Source: Enterococcus quebecensis
Lineage (GTDB): Bacteria > Bacillota > Bacilli > Lactobacillales > Enterococcaceae
Length of the DNA stretch: 64,000 bases
Assembly (NCBI RefSeq): GCF_001730365.1
Contig: NZ_MIKB01000014.1
Coordinates: 297,241-361,240 of the forward strand
Direction: 5' to 3'
Shown: positions 43,667-52,851 of the stretch, one piece after another
Numbering within the stretch: the first letter of the stretch is position 1
Layout of the letters: each line of letters begins with the position of its first letter
Notes under the pieces: model-generated
What the model saw: the letters and a program-made list of their open reading frames with translations, nothing else
Databases searched by the model: none
Told to the model about the DNA's origin: nothing
Translations under genes and position numbers: made by a program

Positions 43667-44491
43667 ATGAGGAAAAAAATTATTATATTGACCGACACAT
43701 TAAGTGCAAACGGACTATTGCAAAATAGTTTGTTAAATATGGATTATGAAATCATGGTTTCAAAAGATATATTAACTCAACCGAGAGATAAAGAGTTCTA
43801 TTTTCTGCAAAATTTTGATCTTATTATTTACCAACAGTCTATGTACAGTGGGCTGAAAGAATCATTTCTAGATAACTTAGCGTTACTGAACAAACCAATT
43901 GTTGTCTTGACGTTCGAATCTGAGCAAGTCAATAAGTCTAAATATATGAATAGTACAAACATAATTTTTGTTCGTTATCCAATATCTGTTACTGATTTAG
44001 CTAGTAAGTTGGCAACTATTTTTGAGGAAGATGCAAGTCGTACAAATAAAAACAAGCAAGAAAGAACGGTAAGCTCTATAAATAATGACGATTTTTCTCA
44101 AAATACAACGTCATTTTCAAATGTAGCTAAAACCAAAAAGCAGTACTCTTTTCAATTGAAAGATCGTACATTGATTATTGATAATTGGTTGATTCCATTG
44201 ACTAAAAAAGAACATCAGGTGCTAGAGCACTTTATCAAGTCAGAACAAAGAGTTTTTTCCAGTCAGTCGCTGTGTGAAGCCATCTGGACAAATGCCAAAC
44301 AAAAAAATAAACAGGCATTGCTGAGTAATCTAATCAATCGTATCAAACAAAAGATAATGGAAAAAACGTCAATTTTTGAACCATTCATTTTAAACAAAAA
44401 AGGGATAGGTTACTACCTGAATCAGGAGTTTATTTCATTAGATGAACATCAGGAGGAAGGCATAAGAGAACTGCTGGTAGGCGGTGTATAG
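43667..44491 (+). CDS. OmpR-type winged-helix regulator with degenerate receiver
   Basis: This 274-aa protein has an N-terminal receiver-like fold in which the third strand reads FDLIIYQQ, so the phospho-acceptor aspartate is missing. A Ser/Thr/Asn-rich linker (about residues 125-165) joins a C-terminal winged helix (LIPLTKKEHQVLEHFIKSEQRVFSSQSLCEAIWTN). It resembles the 20802 regulator in layout. It heads the cluster and probably controls it without phosphorylation. AAGGAGG precedes the ATG. Confidence 0.85.
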   Translation: MRKKIIILTDTLSANGLLQNSLLNMDYEIMVSKDILTQPRDKEFYFLQNFDLIIYQQSMYSGLKESFLDNLALLNKPIVVLTFESEQVNKSKYMNSTNIIFVRYPISVTDLASKLATIFEEDASRTNKNKQERTVSSINNDDFSQNTTSFSNVAKTKKQYSFQLKDRTLIIDNWLIPLTKKEHQVLEHFIKSEQRVFSSQSLCEAIWTNAKQKNKQALLSNLINRIKQKIMEKTSIFEPFILNKKGIGYYLNQEFISLDEHQEEGIRELLVGGV

Positions 44492-44528
44492 ATAAAGAAG
44501 GGTAAGTAGAAGAAGGGAAGCGGGAGAT

Positions 44529-45317
44529 TTGGCGATATTTAACAAGAAAAACAACAAAAAAAATAAATACGAGGATGAGTATGAAGAGTACTACGATGAG
44601 TATGACGAATATGATGAATACGATGAGTATGAGGATGATGAATTTGAAGAGGAGTCTTATGAACCACCTAAAAAAAGTCGACCAGAAGCCTCAACTAAAA
44701 GAGAACGTTTGGAAAATGCCATGAGAAAACAAGAGCAAGAAATACAACAGGAACAAGCGGCTGTGGTAGAGCATTTAACCAATGAAAATCAACAGTTTCA
44801 AAAAGAAGTACAACGTCAGAAAACAATGGCAGAGCGATTAAAGGCAGAAGTTGAAAATAAACAGCAGGAAATCGATCAATTAACAATGCGTTTGACCAGC
44901 TCATCTAAATCTAAAGAAAGAATTCTCTCGCTTGAAGAACAAATAAGGCAATCAGAAGATTTGCGTATACAGTTAGACGAACAATTATTAGAGGAACGGA
45001 CAAGGGGCGCTGAGATCGAAAAACAATTGCGCCAACAAGATATGATGAAAAATCAAATTGCAGAAGTTTTGATGGAAGCCAAGGAAAAAGCGCAACAGAT
45101 TATTGAGCGTGCCACCATTGAAGCTGATCGAACTGTTGAAGCAGCAAGACATGAAACGAAAAAAGCAGTTTCTGAAGCGTCAATCGAATTGAAGATGATC
45201 AATCAGGAAGCAGCAAATTACCATACTAGAATACTTCGTCTGCAAAGTGAAACAAGTGTGCTGATGGAAGATCTTTTAGGTAAAGCTAGTAGGTTAGCTG
45301 ACCAATCACTAGATTAA
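44529..45317 (+). CDS. DivIVA-like coiled-coil protein with acidic N-terminal repeat
   Basis: This 262-aa soluble protein starts with a basic patch (MAIFNKKNNKKNKY), followed by an acidic tract of repeated Asp-Glu-Tyr units (residues about 14-42), then a long coiled coil to the C-terminus with AKEKAQQIIERATIEADRTVEAARHE like DivIVA C-termini. DivIVA proteins mark curved membrane and division sites. The start is TTG 44529 with GGGAG four bases upstream. The coding repeat (GAT/GAC-GAG/GAA-TAT/TAC) is a 9-nt tandem that could change length in frame. The N-terminal membrane-binding motif of DivIVA itself is absent, so the assignment is only DivIVA-like. Confidence 0.65.
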   Translation: MAIFNKKNNKKNKYEDEYEEYYDEYDEYDEYDEYEDDEFEEESYEPPKKSRPEASTKRERLENAMRKQEQEIQQEQAAVVEHLTNENQQFQKEVQRQKTMAERLKAEVENKQQEIDQLTMRLTSSSKSKERILSLEEQIRQSEDLRIQLDEQLLEERTRGAEIEKQLRQQDMMKNQIAEVLMEAKEKAQQIIERATIEADRTVEAARHETKKAVSEASIELKMINQEAANYHTRILRLQSETSVLMEDLLGKASRLADQSLD

Positions 45318-45334
45318 GGAAAGGGGATTAGGAA

Positions 45335-46468
45335 GTGGTTTATCAAAATATTATGGTTGACATTTATCAAGCTGCCGCTCCAGCAGTAGGTGAGCGTCTT
45401 TTTGATGATGATATGCTACGGGATATCTATTATATCTGTGAAGAGATTTTTCAAAAGAGAAATAAAAGGATCCCTTATCCTCAAAAAGATGTAGAAGAGT
45501 ATTTTGAAGAATTTCATACCATAATCTCTTTTTTTAAACATGTAGAGATTACTTTAGACTTCGTAGATCTTGACTGGTCCGCCTTACTTGATGAGCTGAT
45601 TCATACATTTCCTCAAATTGCTTGGATAGGCGGATCTAAGGAAAAAGAGGATAAACGTGTGGTTTACTACATTGATTTTGTTCCTATTGCATATAGAGAG
45701 ACGGGGTTTCCCTTCATGGTCAATTTACTAGAATCACTGAATCAGCAATTATTTGATGATGAGAATGATGCACTAGAATCATTTGAGGGTGAAATTGAAA
45801 GACTTGTGTCGAAATTTATTAAACCACTTCAAGATAATAGTACCATTCCAATAGAAAAAACAGAGGTTTCGCATTACGAGGATGACGATATTGATAATGC
45901 TAATTACTTACTGAAAATTGAAGAAGCTGTTAGCAGAGAAAGATACGCTAAAGAAAGAATGCGACTAGCAAATAAAAAATTAGAAGTTGTAATTGATCAA
46001 ATGGAGCGGCAAAATTTATCTAGAGCTATGAAGGAGTTAAGTCAATCTAGTAGTGATGAAAATGAAAATTGGGATCGGATATTAAAAGTTGATTTGAGAG
46101 AATATTCTCAGTTGTTGCAAAAAGCTAAATTTTTGGAACAGTCGTGGTTAATGAACAAAGAGTTAGTTACAAAGTCTGAAAAGATGACCATTTCTGATAA
46201 TCAACTGACGTATGAAAGAGAACAGGTAAGAAGTTTTAAGGATTCAGTTTCTACCAATGAAATTTATCTGATTTTAGACGAGTGTAAGTTAATTGAATCG
46301 AGAGTAAAAATCAAAAAAAAATCTTGGTTTCGCCAGCCTCATGTTCGGATCATGAAGATGGACTATGACAGTATATTAAACAAAGCAGCCTATTTTGATC
46401 TTATACAAGGAGAAAATTACTTACTAGAACAAATAGTATTAAATGAAGAGACAATAGTTGGTGCTTAA
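45335..46468 (+). CDS. Unrecognised soluble protein of the unknown cluster
   Basis: This 377-aa protein has no signal peptide or membrane helix. Residues 1-170 look like a globular domain (VDIYQAAAPAVGERLFDDDMLRDIYYI.., VDLDWSALLDELIHTFPQIAWIGG), and residues about 190-345 are mainly charged helices with coiled-coil character. The start is GTG 45335 with GGGGATTAGGAA upstream. It lies 17 bp after the DivIVA-like gene, so the two are cotranscribed. I do not recognise its family. Confidence 0.65.
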   Translation: MVYQNIMVDIYQAAAPAVGERLFDDDMLRDIYYICEEIFQKRNKRIPYPQKDVEEYFEEFHTIISFFKHVEITLDFVDLDWSALLDELIHTFPQIAWIGGSKEKEDKRVVYYIDFVPIAYRETGFPFMVNLLESLNQQLFDDENDALESFEGEIERLVSKFIKPLQDNSTIPIEKTEVSHYEDDDIDNANYLLKIEEAVSRERYAKERMRLANKKLEVVIDQMERQNLSRAMKELSQSSSDENENWDRILKVDLREYSQLLQKAKFLEQSWLMNKELVTKSEKMTISDNQLTYEREQVRSFKDSVSTNEIYLILDECKLIESRVKIKKKSWFRQPHVRIMKMDYDSILNKAAYFDLIQGENYLLEQIVLNEETIVGA

Positions 46469-46790
46469 ACAATTTGTCTTCTAACTATCTTGATTATTTA
46501 AAGAAAAAAGGATTGGAAATGGTCGGCTTTTCCAGTCCATCACTACATAGTTTATTTAAAAAACTAGCAAAAAAAGTGCTTTTCACCGATATCAGAAATA
46601 ACACATTGCCAAAGTAGCAATGTCAATGATTAAAAATATAGGGGGAAAAATTTAAGTTAACTTGCTTAGATGTACTCGCTTTTATTGTTTATACCTACTT
46701 GTAGCTGTTCTTCATAATGTTCATACAGTTGCTATGTCTATTTTTTGAAAGGTCTACATAAATTTTATTATGCAGGGAGTTTGAAATGCG
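46469..46790. other. Intergenic region with two stem-loops
   Basis: GGATTGGAAA and TTTCCAGTCC form a near-perfect stem at about 46512-46540, and ACATTGC and GCAATGT a second at about 46601-46621. No gene is visible. A promoter for the DUF916 gene may lie here but I cannot place it firmly. Confidence 0.45.
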
Positions 46791-47975
46791 ATGACTAATG
46801 AACGAAAAACACTTCGTTGGACTGCTCTGATGATCGTTTTTTTTCTGTTATTGTTGGCATCTATGATAATTGCAGTTGATGTCGGGGTTGCTGTTTCAGT
46901 GAGACCAATTTTACCAAAAAACCAACATGATCCAGAAGTAACTTACTATGATCTTAGAATGGCGCCTAGTCAAGAACAAGAGTTGATACTTGAACTAGAC
47001 AATACTTCTGATAAGGAAAAAAAAGTGACGCTACAAATCAATGAGGCAACAACAAATGATGCAGGGGACATCGATTATTCAGATCGATCAAAGTTCATTC
47101 CAAGGGATAAAAGTTTGAAAGTTTCTTTAAAGGATATCGCAACAACTGAACCAGAAATAACTATTCCCCCGAAAGAAATGATCAAAGTCTCAGTTCACTT
47201 AAAAATGCCAAAGGGTCTATTTAATGGAATGGTCTTAGGTGGTATTAAAATTGTTTCATTTGAAAAAAACAATGAAACAAACGAATCAGACAATAACAAA
47301 AAGCCAAGTAAAAAAACATATGTCGTAGCTGTCAAATTAACAGAGACAGATACACCAGTTGAAGCTGAATTGGACTTATTGGAGATGAGTTCATCACAAG
47401 AATCAGATAAATGTGTTATAAAAGCAACACTTCAAAATAATCAAGCTGTGAATTTAGAGGATATTGAGTACACAGCAAAAATATACGAAAAAAATTCGGA
47501 TAAAATCGTTCATCAAAACAAAGTAACTGGGCATCGAATGGCACCAAATTCAAGTTTTCAATTCATTATTGCAGAGGAGAAACAAAAATTTCAAACTGGG
47601 AAATACCAAGTCCACCTAACTGCTAAGTCTAAAGATACCGGACAAGAATGGAAATGGGATAAAGAATTAGAAATTACAGAGGCAACAGAGAAAACAACAG
47701 TTTCTAAAGCAAGTGCAGATAAAGAAACCATATTATTTTATACCGTTATTTGCGTAATTACATTTGTATTTTTATTGCTTCTATTGTTACTTTTATTAAT
47801 TTTAAGAAAGCGCAAGGAGAAACATTACGAAGAAATAATGAAGTACAGAAAGAAGAAGCGTAAGCGAGACAATAAAAATTCTCAGAAAATAAGAAAACCT
47901 AAACGAGACAAAGGTGACAAAGTCGAGAAGAAAATTGCAGGATCTAGACGTTCAAGAAGATTAAGAGGCAAGTAA
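46791..47975 (+). CDS. DUF916/DUF3324 membrane protein of the unknown cluster
   Basis: This 394-aa paralogue of the 28623 gene has a signal-anchor, an outer DUF916 domain (VSVRPILPKNQHDPEVTYYDLRM) and DUF3324 domain, a C-terminal membrane helix (VICVITFVFLLLLLLLLLIL), and a tail of about 55 residues that is almost all Lys and Arg (YRKKKRKRDNKN.., KIRKPKRDKGDK..). No WxL protein is encoded nearby, which is unusual because DUF916 proteins normally accompany WxL proteins. GGGAG precedes the ATG. Confidence 0.88.
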   Translation: MTNERKTLRWTALMIVFFLLLLASMIIAVDVGVAVSVRPILPKNQHDPEVTYYDLRMAPSQEQELILELDNTSDKEKKVTLQINEATTNDAGDIDYSDRSKFIPRDKSLKVSLKDIATTEPEITIPPKEMIKVSVHLKMPKGLFNGMVLGGIKIVSFEKNNETNESDNNKKPSKKTYVVAVKLTETDTPVEAELDLLEMSSSQESDKCVIKATLQNNQAVNLEDIEYTAKIYEKNSDKIVHQNKVTGHRMAPNSSFQFIIAEEKQKFQTGKYQVHLTAKSKDTGQEWKWDKELEITEATEKTTVSKASADKETILFYTVICVITFVFLLLLLLLLLILRKRKEKHYEEIMKYRKKKRKRDNKNSQKIRKPKRDKGDKVEKKIAGSRRSRRLRGK

Positions 47976-48135
47976 GAAATTGAAGAAGCTTTTCAAAGCC
48001 ATTAAGTTGTTACTAGCCACACTATCCCTACTTAATATCAGAAAACATATAAAACTTGTTGTAGTTGTTCTGGGTAGAGAGCTACTACAATATTGAAATA
48101 AACTTGAAGTACAGTGATTTTAGGAGTTGGAGGAA

Positions 48136-49380
48136 ATGAACGAAACAGAACACAATCCCCAAAGACAGGGAAAAAAAATCATAAAAAAATATATTCTTCA
48201 TCAAAAAGTCAATCCAAGACTTTTAGGGGTAGAGCTTTTCAATAAACAGTTAGTTACACCATATGAAGCATATCTATCCTGTAAATTGATATTTAAAAAA
48301 GATATTCAATCATTAATGGAGCTTGAACAGGTTGCAAAAAGAATACAAGAGGCATGGACTGAAAAAAATGATACATTGCTGATTAAAAAAATAAATATTT
48401 TTACATCACCTGCGTATATTGTTTTAACCTTTACAATAGGTTTTTTTGAACAAGAACAAGTAAGGTCTCTTCGGGTATTAAAAGAGTGTGCTAAAGAACT
48501 TATTGAGACGAATGATGAATTTATCAAACAAGAACAAGATGCACATTTTAAAAGAAAAGAAGAAGAAATATATGGAATTCTAGAAAAATGCAGCCAGCTA
48601 ACAAAAAAAATGGAGGGACTAGAAGATAGACTTATAAAAAATGAATCGATTGTTTTAGGTTCTGGTGAATTGCTTAAAAATGAGCTAACAAAGGTGAGTC
48701 AAACCATTAAAGCGCAAATGGATCAAGCGGAACATAAAATGAAAGATATCCAGAAGCATTCGGAGGACAAAAAGCAAGAAGCAGTAGAAAAGCCTGTACA
48801 CGTAGAAACCGGAGCTCAAAAAAAAAATATAGTCAGTAAAAAAAGTCCACCAGTACAAAAATTTAGTCTCAATCCATCAAGACAACAGCAAATAAAACTA
48901 GAAATAAAGGGTAGAGTGCCGATAAGGCTGGTAAAAAAAGATATAGTCAAAAGAGAATCAATCAAAAAAAATGTTCTAAAGAAGCCTGTATCCCAAGTTG
49001 AGCTAGAAGTTTTGAAGTGTTTTACAACAGAGAGTGAAGAACTAAGTAAAAAGCGAATGATACCGAAAAAACAGTTTTTAATTTTAAAGGAAAAAGTGGA
49101 ATTTATAGACTACTTATGGATGCTATTAGAGATAGAAGGGAAAGAAGAAATTATTGTTGCTGGTAAGTTAAGTTGTAGAGAACTTATCAAAGAATTAGGT
49201 CAATTTATGGAAGCTGTAGAGAAAGTGGCAGTTGGGCCCACAATATTTAATTATTGGGTGTATTGTTCACAAGAATTATTAGTCAAACTAGAGGGATATG
49301 CGGCATTAAAGAACCTTCTAAGTAGCTCCTTAAAACTGAGTAACGAGTCAATCAACACAATTTTAATAAATGAGGCATGA
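48136..49380 (+). CDS. Unrecognised soluble protein with coiled coil
   Basis: This 414-aa protein has no membrane helix. Residues 1-130 may form a globular unit (LGVELFNKQLVTPYEAYLSCKLIF..), residues about 130-220 are a coiled coil, a basic linker follows, and residues about 320-414 form a second globular part (VEFIDYLWMLLEIEGKEEIIVAGKL). ATG 48136 is chosen over in-frame TTG 48127, which lies inside the AGGAG-TTGGAGG ribosome site. It is the last gene of the cluster. I do not recognise the family. Confidence 0.62.
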   Translation: MNETEHNPQRQGKKIIKKYILHQKVNPRLLGVELFNKQLVTPYEAYLSCKLIFKKDIQSLMELEQVAKRIQEAWTEKNDTLLIKKINIFTSPAYIVLTFTIGFFEQEQVRSLRVLKECAKELIETNDEFIKQEQDAHFKRKEEEIYGILEKCSQLTKKMEGLEDRLIKNESIVLGSGELLKNELTKVSQTIKAQMDQAEHKMKDIQKHSEDKKQEAVEKPVHVETGAQKKNIVSKKSPPVQKFSLNPSRQQQIKLEIKGRVPIRLVKKDIVKRESIKKNVLKKPVSQVELEVLKCFTTESEELSKKRMIPKKQFLILKEKVEFIDYLWMLLEIEGKEEIIVAGKLSCRELIKELGQFMEAVEKVAVGPTIFNYWVYCSQELLVKLEGYAALKNLLSSSLKLSNESINTILINEA

Positions 49381-49421
49381 TGATTAGTCTGCTATTTTTA
49401 ATAAAAAGGGGTGGTATACAA

Positions 49422-49580
49422 GAAACTAGACAAGTTTCAAATGTATAAGACCTCTTTCATTTTCTTTTTAATAGTTTCTTATATTTATTTGTATAACAAA
49501 TAAATATAAGAAACTACTCTCAAAAAATTTCTTTTTTCCTGAAATTTTTGAAACTAAATAAAAATAAAATTCATGCATAC
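49422..49580. repeat. GAAACT/AGTTTC inverted motifs and a 45-bp palindrome
   Basis: A perfect palindrome has 21-bp arms (49472-49492 and 49496-49516) around ATA. Copies of GAAACT or AGTTTC occur at 49422, 49433, 49473, 49510 and 49549, in both orientations. A further dyad, AAAAATTTC / GAAATTTTT, lies at about 49524-49550. All sit 200-350 bp before the recombinase gene; they may be its binding or core sites. Confidence 0.7.
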
Positions 49581-49772
49581 TTGGTTAATAAAACCAAACG
49601 TAATGTAAGGTTGTATGAGGAGTTAGTGTGGAATAGACGAAAGAGTAACTAAGTGTACTAGTTTAAATAGATAAATGATCGAATTGATAAAATAACGAAA
49701 TAAATGTTTATAAAATAGCGGTGTTTTTATTTTCTTGAATTATAAAATTAAATTTTAGAAAGGATACTAGTT

Positions 49773-50876
49773 ATGGCAAGAAGAGGAGAAAATATATACA
49801 AAAGAAAAGATGGTCGTTGGGAAGGCCGATACATAAAAGGTAGGCAGAAGAGTGGGAAAATTCGTTATGGATATATCTACGGATATAAGTATTCAGAGGT
49901 AAAACAGCAACTTATTTTAATGAAATATCAAAATCAAGCGAGTAACAACAAAAATCTTCTTCCCTATGAAGGACAATTAGTAGATTGGACAAATTATTGG
50001 TTGGAAACATTCGTTCGTCCAAAAGTAAAGAGCAGTACATATGCCAGTTACAAAAATAAAATGGATGTTCATGTATTATCAAAAATAGGTTCAATCAAGT
50101 TACAAAAGCTAAAACAAGTAGATATTGACTCTTTACTCAAAGAGATGGATAAAACACTTAAAGCAAGCTCGATTAGATCAATAATTTCAGTATTGAAGAA
50201 CTGCTTGAGTAAAGCATTATCTCTAAATTTATTGACAGAAAATCCGTGTATAGGAGTAGAACTTCCCAAGCCGAAAAGAAAAACTGTCCAGGCGTTATCC
50301 ATTAAAGACCAAGCAAAATTGGTTAAAGAAATTAACACTAGTCAGAAATTTTTCTCTATCATGCTTGCTTTACAGACTGGCCTTCGAATCGGAGAAATTT
50401 GCGGATTGAAATGGGAAGATATTGATTTTGAAAATAATACTCTATTCGTTAATAGAACCGTATTGAGAATTCAGACTGAAGATAAATCTGGAAGGAAGAC
50501 AGAGATTATTGAAGTAACGCCTAAAAGCAATAATTCGCAGCGGAAAATCCCGATTGTTGAGTCTTTAAAGAAACAGTTGTTAGAACTTCAAAAAGTATCG
50601 ACTAGTGACTATGTTATCTCGAATAAACACAAGGCTCTGGAGCCACGGACGATTGCTTATCGTTTTCAAATTATTCGTAAAAAAATTGGCTTAGAAAATT
50701 TTTCTTTCCATTCTTTACGACACACGTTTGCTACACGTTGCCTAGAAGCAGGTGGGAATATTGCGACAATCAGTTCTTTGTTAGGACATTCATCGACAAA
50801 AATGACACTTGATTGCTACACAAACTCATTTTTCACAGAAGAACGTAAACTAGTAGAGAAGCTCGAATTTATTTAA
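49773..50876 (+). CDS. Tyrosine recombinase / site-specific integrase
   Basis: This 367-aa protein has an N-terminal AP2-like/arm-binding part (ENIYKRKDGRWEGRYI), a core-binding SAM-like domain (residues about 65-170) and a catalytic domain with all key residues visible: arginine in TGLRIGE, lysine region after DIDFENNT, H-x-x-R in HSLRHTF, histidine in LGHSS and the tyrosine nucleophile in CYTNS. It can cut and join DNA at specific sites, for integration, excision or local inversion. AGAAAGG precedes the ATG. It ends the unknown cluster and lies beside an unusual palindrome-rich region. Confidence 0.92.
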   Translation: MARRGENIYKRKDGRWEGRYIKGRQKSGKIRYGYIYGYKYSEVKQQLILMKYQNQASNNKNLLPYEGQLVDWTNYWLETFVRPKVKSSTYASYKNKMDVHVLSKIGSIKLQKLKQVDIDSLLKEMDKTLKASSIRSIISVLKNCLSKALSLNLLTENPCIGVELPKPKRKTVQALSIKDQAKLVKEINTSQKFFSIMLALQTGLRIGEICGLKWEDIDFENNTLFVNRTVLRIQTEDKSGRKTEIIEVTPKSNNSQRKIPIVESLKKQLLELQKVSTSDYVISNKHKALEPRTIAYRFQIIRKKIGLENFSFHSLRHTFATRCLEAGGNIATISSLLGHSSTKMTLDCYTNSFFTEERKLVEKLEFI

Positions 50877-50901
50877 GGTATAAGTAAGCTAAATAAAATT
50901 T

Positions 50902-50980
50902 GTGATTAGGATAGAACTTTTTGAGCTATATCCCGATCACATGGAATGGGTAGAAGTAACTCCTCCTTATTTTCGGAGTT
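50902..50980. terminator. Hairpins between the integrase and the Mga-like gene
   Basis: GTGATTAGGATA and TATCCCGATCAC (about 50902-50940) form a stem with one bulge. AACTCC and GGAGTT (about 50958-50980) form a second. They lie between two converging genes and probably end one or both. Confidence 0.5.
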
Positions 50981-51019
50981 AAACACTACCATCCAACCTA
51001 AGTAAAGGAAAATATAAAT

Positions 51020-52540
51020 TTATGTTTTGGCGATGTCAGAAGAATAGATAGTGTACAATAATTGATCAAGATCAGCTATATCTACTTTTTCGTTGTAATT
51101 TGCTATAAAGAAGAAATATTTTCCACGTTTACTTAAATAAGAACAGTCAACATTGCTAATAATCAGATCATATAGCTTGTTTGGGGCTAATGGTTCAGCT
51201 TGTGCGAAAGTAGTTAGTTCCACGTATTTGATCCACCAATTCGTAAATTTCGTTTTGCATAACAGGTCACCTTCGATGAATACGCCAACAGAAAGTTTCG
51301 GTTTGATACACTCTTCATAAAAACTTATTGCATGAGCATATTTTGTTATCAGAATAGTATCATGAGCATCGACTACAAAAAGTGTTGGGTATTTTTGGTT
51401 TAAGAAATAAGTGAATGTATTGATCATTTCAGAGTATTTAGCTTTTTCAATATCTGTATAGTTTGGATTCCAAAAGTAATCAATATACCCATTAAATAGT
51501 AAGTGATGATAGCCAATAGTTTTTAGATAATGATGAAAAGTTGTGTTGTGTGCCTCATTCAAATGGGTATTCGGATAACATTTCTCCAAAAAACTCGAAA
51601 ATTCATTATTTAGCGTTCGAACGAAAAGATTGCTTTGCTTTTCGATTGCGTCGAGTTCTTTTAGATCGTGGGAATTGGCAGGGATGATTTCTTTACCTAA
51701 CATAAATAGCAGCAATAAGATGGTTTCATTAGGGAGCATCTTAAATGAATAATAAACTAAAAATGATCCAAGTACTTTATTAATTTTTTTAAACAAGTGT
51801 GAATTTCTTAGCGCATGTATAAATATTTTTTGACTGTTGATACCTGTTTTATTAGCAAAAAAAGGTGTTTGCTCACTATAATCTTGTATGCTTTTTTGGG
51901 CGTGCCTTCTTTTTAATAAACTCAAATAAATAATTAACTTTTTTTGCGACAAAACAGAGATGGGACTACCTAAAATTAGCTGGATATTACTAACAGTTTC
52001 GTAAACTCTAGGATCAACATTAGGTGTTTTCAATTGGTGTTTAGGATCTGTCGCTAAGTATAAAGACACATAGAAAAAACGGACTTGCAATTCAGAACCC
52101 AGTAAGCAGCCATTTTGTATTAACAGGTCAAATTCTTTTAATAAGCCATTCAATTCGTTGATTTTTCTAAAATAGGTAGAATGACTAATCCCGATTTTTT
52201 CGCATAAACGAGTAGCATCGATGGTACCGCAAAGCAGTAATTCTTCTAAAATTCTATATTTTGGTGCACGAATAATTAGTTCATTATAAAGAGTGTGAAG
52301 AGAATAATCAGGTTTGGTATGAAATTCTATCGTACGCTTGTTTACCACGATTGAAAATCGATTATTCGACTGGTTTGCTGAGGTCATTAAACTGTCAATC
52401 ATTTTGGATAAAAAATACTCTCCTATATTTAAATGATGTAAGAGTTCTTTTTTTGTTGCAATTCCGCCAACATTACTCATATATATCAATAAGTCCATTT
52501 GATAAACTTCAAATTTTTCTAGTAAGTCAAATTTTCTCAT
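51020..52540 (-). CDS. Mga-family transcriptional regulator
   Basis: This 506-aa protein has an N-terminal winged helix (GGIATKKELLHHLNIGEYFLSKMIDSL), an Mga-type HTH (CEKIGISHSTYFRKINELNGLL) and long helical regulatory parts, with the family's length and no signal peptide. Mga-like proteins activate surface-protein genes. Whether it acts on the neighbouring cluster is open: it faces the integrase and is divergent from DUF951. An AGGAG site precedes the ATG. Confidence 0.85.
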   Translation of the reverse strand: MRKFDLLEKFEVYQMDLLIYMSNVGGIATKKELLHHLNIGEYFLSKMIDSLMTSANQSNNRFSIVVNKRTIEFHTKPDYSLHTLYNELIIRAPKYRILEELLLCGTIDATRLCEKIGISHSTYFRKINELNGLLKEFDLLIQNGCLLGSELQVRFFYVSLYLATDPKHQLKTPNVDPRVYETVSNIQLILGSPISVLSQKKLIIYLSLLKRRHAQKSIQDYSEQTPFFANKTGINSQKIFIHALRNSHLFKKINKVLGSFLVYYSFKMLPNETILLLLFMLGKEIIPANSHDLKELDAIEKQSNLFVRTLNNEFSSFLEKCYPNTHLNEAHNTTFHHYLKTIGYHHLLFNGYIDYFWNPNYTDIEKAKYSEMINTFTYFLNQKYPTLFVVDAHDTILITKYAHAISFYEECIKPKLSVGVFIEGDLLCKTKFTNWWIKYVELTTFAQAEPLAPNKLYDLIISNVDCSYLSKRGKYFFFIANYNEKVDIADLDQLLYTIYSSDIAKT

Positions 52541-52761
52541 AGCAAAACTCCTTTAAATATCAGTGTAAGGGATTATTTATTTAGCTAAGAAGTCAGGATC
52601 ATGCTTTTTTAGTGATTTTTTATTATTATCCAATATAAATATGGAAAATACAATCCTATTTTCAAGTGAGTAAACATTCTTTTTTTGTAAATAACGCTAT
52701 TGATTTATTGGGATTTATTATTAATTAGCAGAAAATGAACAGAACCAAAAATAGCTTTTGC

Positions 52762-52791
52762 TTGATTGCCAAAAAAATGGTATTGTATCCT
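52762..52791 (+). promoter_or_regulatory. Probable promoter of DUF951-ychF
   Basis: TTGATT (52762-52767), 18 bp, TATCCT (52786-52791) is the best match before the DUF951 gene. 52541-52761 otherwise shows no gene. Confidence 0.45.
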
Positions 52792-52851
52792 TGTATGTTT
52801 ATGTCTGATTTCATAAATATTGACTACTATTTTAGAAGGGATTTGTCTATA

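Noticed and set aside
44590..44640. CRISPR or minisatellite array
   Set aside because: The repeat is a coding Asp-Glu-Tyr tract with no spacers.
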